Source: Cutaneotrichosporon cavernicola
Taxonomy: Eukaryota > Basidiomycota > Tremellomycetes > Trichosporonales > Trichosporonaceae
Direction of reading: 5' to 3'
Assembly: GCF_030864355.1 (NCBI RefSeq)
Contig: NC_083398.1
Location: 1 to 64,000 of the forward strand
Length of the DNA: 64,000 nt
Under the pieces are notes generated by a model. That model was not told the DNA's origin. It searched no databases and worked only from the letters and a program-made list of their open reading frames with translations. The translations under genes and the position numbers were made by a program. Below are positions 1-10,291 of the stretch, piece after piece. The number at the start of each line of letters is the position of its first letter. Within the stretch, counting starts at the first letter, position 1.

Positions 1-221
1 TAACCCCCTAACCCCTAACCCCTAACCCCTAACCCCTAACCCCCTAACCCCCTAACCCCTAACCCCTAACCCCCTAACCCCTAACCCCTAACCCCCTAAC
101 CCCTAACCCCTAACCCCCTAACCCCTAACCCCCTAACCCCCTAACCCCCTAACCCCTAACCCCCTAACCACCCCTAACCCCCTAACCCCCTAACCCCTAA
201 CCCCCTAACCCCCTAACCCCC
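1..221. repeat. Telomere repeat array (chromosome end)
   Basis: The first ~220 bases are an irregular tandem of CCCCTAA and CCCCCTAA units, i.e. TTAGGGG/TTAGGGGG on the G strand, with one variant unit (ACCACCCC) near 168-177. The C-rich strand reads inward from the left edge, as expected at a left chromosome end. Mixed 7- and 8-mer units resemble basidiomycete telomeres such as the Cryptococcus TTAGGGGG repeat. The array stops at ~221 and abuts transposon coding sequence with no spacer. Confidence 0.97.
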
Positions 222-892
222 CCACGACCAAGTCTCAAGCTCGACCAGCAGTACTACGGCCCGTTCCAGATCAAAGCCGCTACCGCGTCACCCTTGGTGT
301 GGGAACTCGACTTGCCTCCACACCTCTCGCAGCTTCACCCTCGGTTCCACGTCGTCAAACTGAAGCCGTTCCACGACGCCAACCCGCTACAGTGGCAAGA
401 ACCACCGCGTCCATCGTCAAGGCAAGCTATGCGGAGAGGAGTCGGAAGACGCAGAATACGTTGTCGAATGTATCACTGACTCACGCGTCTGGCAAGACAG
501 CTCAGCAAACAGGCAGAGCGACTACCAGTACCTTACTGCCTGGCTCGGTTACCCTCGCTCCGCCGACCTCTGGTTACCGTACGAAGAAGTATGAGACGTG
601 CAAGCGTTCAAGGAGTTCGCCACTGCCAACATCGACAATCCGGATCACGTCTTCCCACGCAACTGTCGACAGTACCTCGGCTTACCGGCTCTCGAAGCCG
701 ACAACCTCCACGACCGCCGCGCGACCGTGTGACTCGTGATGTTCCTGATCCCGACCGACCACATCCCTCACTCGCGCCTGCGCGCACGCAGCCAACAACC
801 ACCTCCAACGTGAGTACAATACTTACAGGATACGCCTCCGCCTACAAGTCACGCGGCATCGACTGGCGTCGAGCCTGGTTGGGGAGGGACAT
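222..892 (+). pseudogene. Ty3/gypsy chromovirus pol remnant: integrase C-terminus and chromodomain
   Basis: From 234 the frame reads as the C-terminal end of a Ty3/gypsy integrase: KLDQQYYGPFQI, then a region with LDLPP, and HPRFHVVKLKPFH at ~324-365, the usual GPF...LP...HPxFHVSxLKP pattern. After ~430 the reading frame shifts by one, and 436-591 encodes a chromodomain-like segment (YVVECI, DYQYLTAWLGYP, LWLPYEEV) that meets a TGA at 592, beyond which similarity seems to continue (AFKEFA). The element has therefore lost everything upstream of the integrase tail, has at least one frameshift and one nonsense codon, and is not functional. A purine tract at ~880-889 followed by an LTR marks its 3' end. 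The loss of the 5' part exactly at the telomere suggests truncation and healing of the chromosome inside the element (inference). Confidence 0.85.
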
Positions 893-894
893 TA

Positions 895-1257
895 TGTCAT
901 GGACCGTCGGCGTATCACCCTTTCTCTTATGACGTACGACACATACATAGATATACCCCCGTAGTAACACGTGGCCTAAGTCACGTGCCGTAGAGACTGA
1001 CCACCATCGGACGGTGGAGTATATAGTCTATCGTACATAGTAACTTGTACTCTAGTCATGTCATTCTACGGTCTGGTTCCCAATATGGTTGCCACCTAGA
1101 TGGCAGTGTCCTTGTGGGACAGCTCACTCCTACTTCACTCCGCAGCCCCAGCGCAGGACTCGCTTGACTAGCGATACGGATACCAACTCGCACTACGTCT
1201 GTTGGAACGGCATCGGTGTTTAGGGCGTTATGCCCTCGGCACGGTCGATGTGTGACA
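895..1257 (+). repeat. 3' LTR of the chromovirus (gypsy LTR family A)
   Basis: Begins TGTCATGGACCG directly after the purine tract and ends ...GTGTGACA, giving TGTCA/TGACA terminal inverted repeats and a length of ~363 bp. Its 5' ~150 bp recur at 15392 and its 3' ~50 bp recur at 11797-11847, showing it is a dispersed family. A TATA-like stretch lies at ~1020. Confidence 0.75.
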
Positions 1258-2207
1258 AGCACTGTAGGGGTAAGAACTTCTGTGCAAGATTATGAAGCTC
1301 TAGATAAAGAATTGCATGCATGAGAGAGATATCTCTACTGAAGATGGGTCACTTGTCAGAGGCAAACTGACGGAAAGTGGAGGTTTGTGGCAGCAGTACT
1401 CTTTTGAAGGACCTTACTGTATCTTGGGGGTCCATGCTCGTGCTTGAGACCGTTCACTTGAGGTTGGGCTGGGAGGTGGTTGGCAGATAGTCTGCCTGTC
1501 AGCCCAGTATGTCAGCCAAGTGTTAATCACCTTCTTCTTCCTCCTCGTCCATGTAAAGGTCCATCAGAGAACGGGGACGCTGCGACATGACAAGGGTGAG
1601 GATGGGATGAGGATGGGATGAGGATGAGGATTGACTTTTCCAGCTTATATAGATGCGTGCGCACGCCGATCATCCTGCGGTGTTCCCATGCTACTAGTGT
1701 GGCACTTGATGTCTGCACCTTCCTTTACCATGAACGCTTACAGCGAGTACTACCGCTACCCACCACCGCCGGAGACCCTCTGGCCCCCACCAACAGCTGC
1801 TGTCATGGGAAAACCGCCTGGCCCAAGTCCTGCATCAGCGAGACGAGGCACTTGCGAGCCTCCACTCGCACGCTACGTTGCTCGCTGCTCTCCGGTCGCT
1901 GCCCGCTGCTCGCCCGCTCGTTCCTCAGACAGCCATGGCTTATGAGATCTGTGGATCCTCGATCTCGTCGATCGGGCGCGTTCCGATCCCGAGTTGGGCG
2001 TCATGACGTCATTGTTTACCATGCCAAGTGGCACATTTGCTCCCGTTTTGTATTCTGTCGGGTTGCATTCCTAATCAGAGCGTTGAGATTGATTAACAAA
2101 GCGATTCTAATGACCCCCGTTGTCATGACGACGATCCCTTTCCACCTCGCCTCGAGATCCCAACTGAATCTCGCGTTCAACATCTCTCTCTCTCGCTCTC
2201 ATCATCC
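1258..2207. other. Intergenic, no supported gene
   Basis: No convincing gene seen. There is a short tandem of GGATGGGATGA at ~1599-1630, a TATA-like CTTATATAG at ~1643 and a small proline-rich open frame (1729-1945, plus) that could be a minor gene but has no recognisable domain. 1860-1925 is a low-complexity GCTCGCTGC-type tract seen again at ~4810 and ~6940. Confidence 0.4.
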
Positions 2208-3759
2208 ATGACCATGGCAGCACCACCACCAGCCGCACCACCAGCACCACCACCCAGCGCACCTCCAGCACCACCACCCAAGGACACGGCCGAGACAGGC
2301 GAGACCAAGACCGCCGTGGAAACAACCACCACGCTCCCCGCGGCAGCCGACCGCGCGGCATCCGACCCCGGCAAGCCTGGGAGCGCGCCTACCACAAAGC
2401 CTACACGCGCCTCCCGCCCGCGGTCTCGAGCCGCCTCCCGACGGCGTCCGAAGCGAGCGCGGCAGTCGACAGCCTCTCGGCGCGCTGGTCAAAGTCGGCC
2501 GACAAGGCCGGCGTGACGCTGAAGTCGCGCCGCGCCAACCTGCGCGCCGAGCTGCTGTCGCACGGCTACTCTGTCGCCAACGCTACGCACGTGCCGCTGT
2601 ACATCTCGCTCAACCAGGTCGGGCCGCTCATGTACGAGGCTGTCTCGCCAAACGGCGTGTTTGAGCGGCGCGCGCCGGCACTGTTCTTTTTTCTCGAGGT
2701 GCGCGCGTCTGGCGACGCGTACACGCCGTGGTCGGTCGCGTGGCCCATCCTGGCCGTCACGGGTCCTGTCGTTGCGATCACTTCCATCGCGGCTATCCCT
2801 ATCGCCGCCGCGGTGACTGGCAGCGCGACGCTCGCCGGGATCAGCGCGTCGGTCTACTCCGGCCTCGCGACCGCGTCGGCGTCCGTCGCCGCCGCGGGTA
2901 CATCGGTCGCCGCGGCGGGGACAAAGGTGGGCAGCTGTCAAGCTCGCACTGATAGCAGGTCGCAAGCACCGCGGCGCGTCTCTCCCTCTTGCCTGGCGGC
3001 AAAAAGCTCCACGGAAAGCTCGTCGACGCGGCCAAGGCGCACGTCGGGAGTTTGCAAGAGTCGGGAACACAGCGTGTGCTGCAGTACGTCACCGCGGCCG
3101 TCGCGGCCGTCACGGGCGCAAAGGCCGACGAGCACGCGCCCGGGGCTGTACCAAAGCTCGCAGAGATCGATGTCACTGGCTACCCGCTCGACAAGGTGCT
3201 GGCGTGCAAGACCGGCAAGCGCAAGCTCGACGCCGAGCTCGACGCCGCGTTCAAAAAGCTCGACTTCAGGTCGCGCGATTTCCAGCCAAAGACCAACCCC
3301 GTGCTGCGCGTCGTCGGCGGGTACGTCTGCGCGTTTCGACGCTGAGCTCGCTGAGCCAGCTGAGCTCGCCGAGCTGACACACAGGCCCGAGCTGGAAGAG
3401 CGCGGCGACAAGTACCTGCTCGTGTTCTACCCCCTGCGTCTCGAGCACATTGTAGACCTGCATGGTGAGTACCCCCGCCACCGCCGCACGCACTGACAGC
3501 AGCCGAACCGCTCCCGCAAGAGGACACGCCGCCGACGGCTGAAGAGGCGCGGTTGGCTAAAGACGCCAAACTGGTCGACTCGTGGGAGGAGGCGTCGATA
3601 CACAGCGAGGACGCGCCGGCGCACCTCGGGCACGACGAGGACCCGAAGAAGCGCTCGTGGCTCAACGCGTGGCGGAGAAAGTCTACGCCGCAGCCAGAGC
3701 CGGCGCAGGCTCAGGCGCAGGCGCAGCCGGCGCAGCAGCAGACGACGGCCCCGAAGTGA
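2208..3759 (+). CDS. Hypothetical protein with Pro-rich N-terminus and hydrophobic Ala/Gly region; one apparent frameshift
   Basis: Four exons can be joined: 2208-2926, 2959-3320, 3385-3464 and 3503-3759, with introns of 32, 64 and 38 nt that have GT/AG ends and branch motifs next to the acceptors. The product is ~470 residues. It opens with a Pro/Ala repeat tract (residues 4-25), has a charged helical middle, a hydrophobic Ala/Gly/Ser stretch that could span or embed in a membrane (~residues 185-245), and an acidic then Gln/Pro-rich tail (PAQAQAQAQPAQQQ). Frame 3 used for the first ~55 codons changes to frame 2 near 2371-2378; inserting one base in the AAGCCTGGG context restores a continuous frame. 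No domain is recognised. Either a recent one-base deletion (pseudogene) or a sequence error; no good intron explains the shift. Confidence 0.6.
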
Positions 3760-5267
3760 TCCGCGGTCGCGCGCCCACTTGCACTCTGCCACCCCGCACT
3801 CACCGCACCCAGCGCTCGACTATACACGTGACTGAGCCTATCCGCACCGAGCTTGCAGTCGCAGCCACAGCTGCAGCAGCAGCCGAGCGACCCGACACCG
3901 AGAATAAGCGTGTCCATGCAGACGGATCCCAACGGAGCACTGTGCGGCGCACGTCTGTCCACAAGCCCTGCTACGCCACAGAGCGCGCCTCGCGGGCGAC
4001 ACTGACAGCCGCTGCTCACCCGACTGACCGTCGACTGACCGTGCACTCACACGTCGTGGCGCGAGACACGCACGGCGCCTCGGATACGCCGCCGCGCGGA
4101 CTGGCTGGCGCTGTTGCGCGCGCACATGACGCACAGCCCCCACCAGTGTCTCGACGAGCAGCGTCGCGCAATTATGACGAGGAGCATGCGCGGCAAGGGC
4201 AGTGGGGCAGGTAGCGCAGCGGCGGGGCGAGCGATGCGGTTTCTGTAGCGTGGATGCGCAGCGGGCTTAGCGCGCGGCGTCGGGCGACGCCGCGCGGCGC
4301 CAATGAGCAGCGGCATGCAGACGTTGGCGCGAGCGACGTACGGCGCAATGCCGCAACTTGGTCCGCTCCCGCGCCTCGCGCCCGCGTCTCGGCCGCCGTC
4401 AGCACGGCGACGGTGGGACCGCCCGACGACGCGGCCGACTAGCCCGTCACCGTCCCCGACCGACTGTCGCCGCCGTGCCGATGCCGGTAAGGATCTGTGT
4501 GCATCTGGGATTCGCGACGTGGGACGCCAAACAACGTCGACGACGGGGTGGCACAACGTCGCCGCGTCGCAGTGGCGTGCGATGACAATCGCGGCGCGGC
4601 GCGGCCCAGGAACGACCCGCACGCATCAGTGAACGGCGAGGCGGATGCGCCGCGAGCGTCGCGTCGCGAGCCGAGCCGAGTCAATCGAGCGCCGCGCGCG
4701 CACGCACGGGTCTGAAAGGCTGCGTGGGGCCGGCGACGGAAGCGACGGAAGGCTTCGAGGCTTCGCGGCTCTGAGGCTCTGCGGCTTGTCCGTGGGTTGG
4801 TGGTGAGAGATCGTTGCTCGTTGCCAGTTGCCGCTGCCCGTTTCTCGCTGCCTGTTGCTCGCTCGCTGCTCGCTGCTCGTCGCGATGAGAAGCGTCCCGG
4901 GGTCGGTCTCAGAGTCCAGATCTGCAAGTTGTCCCGAGAGCCAGTCGAACGGAGAGTGAATCCTTCAGGCTAGGCTATGGTGACACAGGGTGATTGTAAT
5001 AATACACAACGTCCATCTCCCTCAAGCCAAGCCCCAGCCGTCTGTCCGCCGAGGCCGCCGACGACGACTACATGAGCCCATGGCGTTTGTCGGTTCACGA
5101 CCAAGTGGCTGCCGGGTCGCCGTGCGCGCCACTCGCCGCCGCTGCTCATCGCCTGCAGCCTCGTCTGACATGCACCATCATCACCACCCACTTACAACCC
5201 TGCAGGTGCTGCTGCCATGCATCCCATCCCGACCATGCCAGCCTGCCACTGCCGCAACGCATGGCCC
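3760..5267. other. Intergenic GC-rich stretch, no supported gene
   Basis: Open frames here are arginine/alanine-rich on both strands with no domain, no splice signals and no start context, as expected from random GC-rich sequence. 4810-4880 is a low-complexity GCTCGCTGC tract. Confidence 0.4.
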
Positions 5268-6536
5268 TCACGCACCTCGCGTGGAACATCGCCAGCCAAC
5301 GAGCACCTCGTCTGGGTCGATAATGATCTCACCAATGACATAGTCAAGGTCGAGCTCAGGCATCCCCCTCAGCACACCGAGCGCACAGACCTTGATGAAA
5401 CTGATAAAGCCCAGGGGCTGGGTGTCTATTGGCAGAGGTGGAGGGGCTGGGCCAGGGGCAGCGGCAAACCCGCCAAAGGCCTGTAAGTGCTTGCGGATGC
5501 GCCCCGAGGAGTGAACAGGGTGGTGGACAGGTGACAGCAGCAGTGCAGGGCCTGGGGCATTCGGGACATTGATGTTGAGGGCGCCAGGTGTGGCTCTGGT
5601 TGGACGGCAGTTCAGCATGGCGGCGTCCTTTGGCCACAACCCATCGGCCGAGTCTGGGTGGAGCAGCAATTGGCCGTTTTCAAGGTTGCCCCCCGGGAAG
5701 CCATATTTGATGATGACTCTGCCCCCGCAGTTGCCGCTCAGGCAGACTGGGACCCACGCGAGCGAGTTGGTGATGACACCGAACCGTGTGCGTGCCACCC
5801 ACGCGTACGCTGCAAATTCAAGGAGAAAGTAGAGCGCCGACGCGAGACGCGGGTCAGTGACGACCACTCCGTTGCGCGCGAAATAAACGCCAAGGCCAGT
5901 GTGGTCGAGATGGACCTCAAAGGTCCATTTGTCGCGCCACGCAGCCTGCAGCAAGATGATGGCCTCGTCCGGTAGACGAGCGTAGCGCTTGGCCTCGGTC
6001 ACGCAGCCGAGGTACCGCACGACGCCGTCTAGGCCGGCCTGCGCGATGCCAAAGTCGGCGAACGCGGTGCAAAAGTGGCCGAAACTGATCCGGAACTGGC
6101 TCAGAACGGCGACGCCAAACGTCGTGAAACCCTTCCACAGCGGTGTGAGCGTCTGGATGTACGACACAAGGCCGTGCTCCGTCTTGCTCTACGCCTGGAG
6201 CTCGCCAGCCCTCGGGACGTCGTCGTGCGTGTACAGGAGAAAGTTGCTGAGCGTGAGCCGCGTGTCTGGGCGTATCTCGGTCGAGGCATCGTTGTCGACG
6301 ACCACTCGGACATTCCTGTCAATATCCGGTGCCTGCAGCACGATCGTCTTGTCGCGGTGGTGCTGGACAAACTGTACAACGATTTTGTTGGGAGCCTCAG
6401 ACTGCACATCCGCCGTGTCCGACGTGGTCACATACGGATTCGGGAGCCGCAACACATGGCCGAGCAGCAGCGGGGTATCGTTGTCGTCGAGCACACGCTT
6501 TGTCTGCTTGTACGCCCCGCTCCAGTTGGCCTCCAT
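5268..6536 (-). CDS. Hypothetical protein, probably spliced over an in-frame stop
   Basis: Two open stretches on the minus strand, 6536-6192 and 6188-5268, are in the same frame and are separated only by a TAG at 6189-6191. A 48-nt segment 6234-6187 has GT...AG ends, is a multiple of three and would remove the stop, so a short intron is as likely as a nonsense mutation. The product would be ~406 residues: a hydrophilic N-terminal half, a segment with several aromatic and hydrophobic residues (ALYFLLEFAAYAWVA near residue 225), and a Pro-rich region (APGPAPPPLP) near residue 350. I recognise no domain. It faces the next gene across a microsatellite-rich spacer. The start ATG at 6536 is the first in frame; an upstream exon cannot be excluded. 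Confidence 0.45.
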
Positions 6537-7304
6537 GGCGACGCTGGCGATGCGGGCGACGCGGGCGGCGGCTCGCGAGAGCGGCGCGGCTAGCAGCTAA
6601 AGCGAGCGTGGTCAGCATCGGCGGGCGAGGGCGGCTAGGACGGCGGCCGTCTCCGCGGCGGCGTGCCTAAGCCCACTCACGCCGAGGTACACAGCTTCCC
6701 AAGTCAAAAAGAGGACCGGCGGCCGGTGATCCAGCAGCAGAATCAGCAGCTCGCGTGGGGCCGGGGGTCTCTACGCATAGAGAGGCTTGGGGAGGTGAGC
6801 GGGCGGAGGGGCGAGGTCGGTAGGGGCGGGGGTGGGGGCGGAGGCAGGGGCTGGGTCGGGGGCGGGGTCGGGAGGGATATGGCGATGTGGGTTGGGGAGA
6901 GGGAAGGCTGCTCCGGTGGTTTGTGGTTGCTCGTCGCCTGTCGCTCGCTGCTCGCTGTTGTTGGTTGTTGTTGTTGTTGTCGTCGTCGTCGTCGTCATCG
7001 TTGTTGTTGTTGTTGCAGTTGTTGTTGTTGTTGTTGTTGTTGTTGTTGCCAGTCCTCCAGCGTACCCAAGGACTCATATTACGTAAAATGCCACGCTGCA
7101 GTAGACAGCCCTTGCGCCACGTGGACAGAGTCACGTGATGATCGAGTCCACCAGATTACATAATCCTGTTTCCGCCACCCGATTCCCCTCACAACTCATT
7201 CACACTCATCGTCATCATCATCCCGAGCACGGTCACCGTCACCCCCCGTGCGCATCTCCACGTCCCTCTGCAGCGCAACTCTCTCTCCCCCTGCCCGGGC
7301 CGCA
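6537..7304. other. Intergenic spacer between divergent genes, with a microsatellite
   Basis: No gene seen. The left part is purine-rich GGGG(C/A)GG sequence (6790-6890); the right part is the trinucleotide array listed separately, and 7195-7304 is a C-rich pyrimidine leader typical of the region upstream of a start codon. The spacer presumably holds promoters for both flanking genes. Confidence 0.5.
6956..7049. repeat. Trinucleotide microsatellite (GTT/GTC)n
   Basis: Roughly 94 bp of (TTG)n, (TCG)n, (TTG)n and (TTG)n blocks separated by single-base changes. Not within a supported coding region, so length variation between strains is expected. Confidence 0.95.
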
Positions 7305-8412
7305 ATGTCCACCGCTGCTGTCGCCAACGACGACGACGACGACTGCTACGAGCCCTTGTCGTTCCCGCGCACCGACTGGCCAGCCACCTACTATTACCCC
7401 CGCATGGCCGAACTGAGTCGGGAGCGGCGGACTCGCTACGCCGCGCGACAGGCGAGCGGCAGGTTCGCCGCTGTGCTCGCCGGCGATCAGCCACTCGACA
7501 GTGTCGACATGAACGACTTTGACATGGCGATCGTCGACGTCGTGCTCGAGCTGTACGTGCTGCTGCTCGCTCCTGCCGCGCGCTGACACCCCAGCAACGA
7601 CCAGTTCCGCGACGACTGGATGTGCGAGTCGACCAAGACTGTCGCCAAGTGGCACGCGTGTCTGCGCGAGCTGACCGCCGAGGCTATCGAAAAGGCAAGT
7701 GTGACCGAGCGCACTCTCAGCGCTGACACGACAGGCACAGGAGCGGCTCGCACAGCTGTCCGACGTGCCGGCGGCATTCGACGCGTGGTGCGCGCCCGAG
7801 CACGCCGCTCAGCTCACAGACCTCGTGATCGCGTTTTTCGACCAGATGTGGAGGGGGGGTCTCGACTCGAAAGAGTTTTACCCCGCAGATCACCGCGCAC
7901 CGTGGAGCAACGACCTCGAGCTGCTCGTCGCGCGGTACTACCCCAAGGCGTCGGTGGAGCATCCGATCAAGTGGAGCGGCACAGAGTATGAGCCCACGGC
8001 TGGCACGGTCGAGATTGTCGAGTTGGAGTGGGACGGCACGCAAGTCACAACGCGCAGGACCGGCGCTCCCATTCCGGTGGAAGACGTCGACGCGTACGCC
8101 GCGCGCGTCAAAGCCGTGCAAGCCGCACAAGCCGCGGATGCCGCGGATGCCGCGGAACCTGCCTCGTGCGACGGCTCGCTACCTAGTCAGAGCGCGTCTG
8201 AATCCGACAGCACAAACTCGCTGCCGCAGTCGGTCACGTCGGGCTCGCCGAGCAGCGACACGGCGGCGGCGGGCGTCAACGGCACCGTGCCGCGACGGCC
8301 AGAGATCGTGCGCATGGCGGACCTCGACCAGCCGCTCCACAACTCTGACAAGCGTCTCGCAGCTCTGCACCTCGCGCCGGCCGGGCCGCCTGCCGACCGT
8401 ACCCCTTTGTAA
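7305..8412 (+). CDS. Hypothetical protein with acidic N-terminus; contains a GC-AG intron
   Basis: Exons 7305-7552, 7595-7694 and 7735-8412 join to a ~341-residue protein. Intron 1 (42 nt) is GT-AG. Intron 2 (7695-7734, 40 nt) begins GCAAGT and ends CTGACACGACAG, a clean GC-AG intron; removing it joins the two frames at a codon boundary. The protein starts with a run of Asp, has a globular middle rich in Trp and charged residues (about residues 30-230), an Ala-rich tract, then a Ser-rich low-complexity tail (~residues 260-310). No known domain is recognised. No transposon features flank it, so it is probably a lineage-specific gene. Confidence 0.7.
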
Positions 8413-8452
8413 TCGTTAGCAAATGTGTCTGTAGTTGTATGTGACGTCTGTT

Positions 8453-9183
8453 TCACAGTCGCGCCGCCGCGCGCGTTGCTTGTTCCAGCGCGGTCGTCGT
8501 CGGCGGTCCTCCTCCTGCTGCATTGCAGCTGTCCCCGCTTTGGTGCCCCGGGGACGCGGCGCGCGCGGCGCAGACCGTGATCTCAGCGAGCTGCTGCATG
8601 AGTTGGAGCCGGTGGAGGAGCCGGTGGAAACCCCCATTCAGCAAGTGAGGCGTCATCCTTGGTGATGTCGGCCTGGAGAACTGCTGGAGCTGGGTTATTG
8701 GCATAGCCACTAGCCTGGGAGCTGGTTGGTACCAAGTGTCAAGTGCTGGAGCTCTTCTGCTCAGCATAGTTGATACCACGGGCACAGTTGCCTGGCCTCT
8801 TGCCTTTGTTCTTTGGCATGATGGGCAAGGGGAAGGATGGTTGATGAGAAGTGGTAAATGGAGTGGTGGCAAGGTTGTCCCCTCTGGCTCAGCTGTCATC
8901 ATGCAGTTGAAAGACCTTCTCTAACTGTTACACCCATTATTACTTTCAAAGTAAGCTCACCCTGGGTGATAGCGGCCTGTTAGGCCAGATTATTCTGAGA
9001 ATAATCTCACCCTGGGTGGATGCTGTAGGGGGGGTGGCAGATTATTGGGAAAAAAATCTCACCCTGGGAGACGTCTGTCAGATTATTCTGAAGATAATCT
9101 CACCCTTGGAGACGTCTGTCACTAAGACTCTGTGGTCTGTCAAGACACAAGGGTTGGCAACGTCTTTGTGCAGCATCACAGGG
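8453..9183 (-). CDS. Possible gene spliced through four tandem hairpin introns
   Basis: On the minus strand an ATG at ~9202-9200 is followed by Cys-containing codons (QCMPCDAAQRRC) and then by four consecutive intron-like units (9103-9075, 9062-9023, 9010-8977, 8960-8925) separated by micro-exons of 12, 12 and 16 nt. Removing all four keeps an open frame of ~60 codons that ends soon after 8925. Further open sequence (8902-8453) contains CPSCQRTKAR and a leucine-rich helix, but is in another frame. Each unit begins GTGAG and ends CTGACAG, CTACAG, CTAACAG or GTAACAG. The reading is a model only; no domain other than a partial Cys motif is visible. It could instead be a decayed 3' portion of the neighbouring minus-strand Cys-rich gene. 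Confidence 0.3.
8925..9103 (-). repeat. Array of four hairpin intron-like units
   Basis: Units at 8925-8960, 8977-9010, 9023-9062 and 9075-9103 (36, 34, 40 and 29 nt) each read, on the minus strand, GTGAG - palindrome - branch-like CTAAC/CTGAC - AG. The third unit contains perfect 10-nt arms AGATTATTCT/AGAATAATCT around one G (8987-9007); the 36-nt unit contains TTACTTTGAAAGTAA. The 40-nt unit is degenerate (A-run in one arm). All are preceded by CCCAGG or CCAAGG. Confidence 0.75.
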
Positions 9184-9219
9184 CATACACTGCATCTCTG
9201 AAACTATGGACATGGTCTA

Positions 9220-10263
9220 CTAGTTATGGGGGGCAGAACTCCAGCTGAAGGGGTAGTTGTATACACCTGGGATCTTGGGCTTGATGGGGGAATCACGGGG
9301 GTTGCCTTGGAGGAACTCCTTGTTGAACCATGCCTGGTAGGCAGCCTTGAAGGTCTGGGAAGCGCCAGGAGGCAGAGTTGGCTGGGAGAGGATGAGGTGA
9401 GGAGTGTGTCCCACCAAATTCTTGAAGTATGAGAAGAAGTCCTTGGCCTCAGGAGAGGTTGGACGGCTTCCATCACCAGTCACCCACAGGCCAAACTCCC
9501 AGAGCAGAGTTGCCTTGGTGAGCCACCAGTGGGTGAGGTAGCCAGGGTTGAGGTTGCAGGTCTTGGTGGCACAGGTGTGGCACTTGATCCTGGTGATGTC
9601 TTGGTCCTCTGGGATGGTGACAAGGCACAGGGAGACCTTCTGGTTGGAGGAAACCTTGATCCAGTTCTGCCGGCACCTGTTGCAGGCAAGCAAGCCAAGG
9701 AGGGCTACCTTGTTGTTGGGGACTGTCAGGCTGATGGTCTTGCCATTGGTAGCATGCTGTACCACAGTGCCAGGTTGGACTTGGCCAGTGGTGTAGGTGA
9801 AGATGGTGCCAGTCATGTTGTTGGACCCAAGTTGACAGATAAGAGGCCAGTTGCTGTTGGCTGCCTCTTGAGGGCTCTTGTCCACATGGGAAGGAAGGGG
9901 TTGAGGACCATCCTTGTGGAGGAGAAGGAAATCCTGCTCAAAGGGGGAGAGGGTTCCCTCATAAGCCAGGAAGAGTGCTGCACCTGCCAGGTTGCAGGCA
10001 AGCTGCTTGAGACACTGGCTGTCCATGGTCTGGGTAGGCCAATGGATAGGTGCACCAAGGGTGTTGGCAGTGTGAAACCACTGGGAAGAGGTGGGACCAG
10101 CAGTGAAAGTGCAGTTCTGACACTTGCTGTTCTTGATATGGCAGCCACTGCCAAGTCCAGTAGGAGAGATGTTGCAGTCCAATCCCTTTTGAAGACATCC
10201 AAAGCAGGCAGCAGAGGGATGTGCCAGCTCACACCCAGGGAGGGCAGAGTTGGCTGGAGGCAT
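9220..10263 (-). CDS. Cysteine-rich protein with two six-Cys modules (subtelomeric family)
   Basis: A 347-codon open frame starting ATG at 10263; the frame is also open upstream to a good acceptor (CTGACAACCCAG at 10292), so the true start may lie in an upstream exon. It has two cysteine modules: an N-terminal one (ACFGCLQKGLDC ... C ... KCQNC, residues ~19-50) and a second near residues 195-245 (LLACNRC ... CHTCATKTC). The spacing resembles, but does not match, Zn2Cys6 clusters. A conserved PPGAS...W segment follows near residue 310. The same module order, linker and tail occur in the gene at 16641-19276, so the two are distant paralogues. Function unknown; nucleic-acid or metal binding is a guess. 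Palindrome-bearing introns surround it. Confidence 0.6.
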   Translation of the reverse strand: MPPANSALPGCELAHPSAACFGCLQKGLDCNISPTGLGSGCHIKNSKCQNCTFTAGPTSSQWFHTANTLGAPIHWPTQTMDSQCLKQLACNLAGAALFLAYEGTLSPFEQDFLLLHKDGPQPLPSHVDKSPQEAANSNWPLICQLGSNNMTGTIFTYTTGQVQPGTVVQHATNGKTISLTVPNNKVALLGLLACNRCRQNWIKVSSNQKVSLCLVTIPEDQDITRIKCHTCATKTCNLNPGYLTHWWLTKATLLWEFGLWVTGDGSRPTSPEAKDFFSYFKNLVGHTPHLILSQPTLPPGASQTFKAAYQAWFNKEFLQGNPRDSPIKPKIPGVYNYPFSWSSAPHN

Positions 10264-10291
10264 GACTGGGGTGCCAGGTGGGCTAGGGTCC

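Noticed and set aside
4047..4622. 191-codon minus-strand open frame in GC-rich spacer.
   Set aside because: Arg/Ala-rich composition on all frames, no motif, no splice or start context; typical of random GC-rich sequence.
6667..7163. Open frames rich in Asn, Gln, Asp or Val across 6.7-7.1 kb.
   Set aside because: They are translations of the trinucleotide microsatellite in different frames.
8925..9103. Regularly spaced palindromic repeats looked like a CRISPR array.
   Set aside because: Units differ in sequence, spacers are only 12-16 nt, the organism is a eukaryote, and splice-type ends explain the pattern better.
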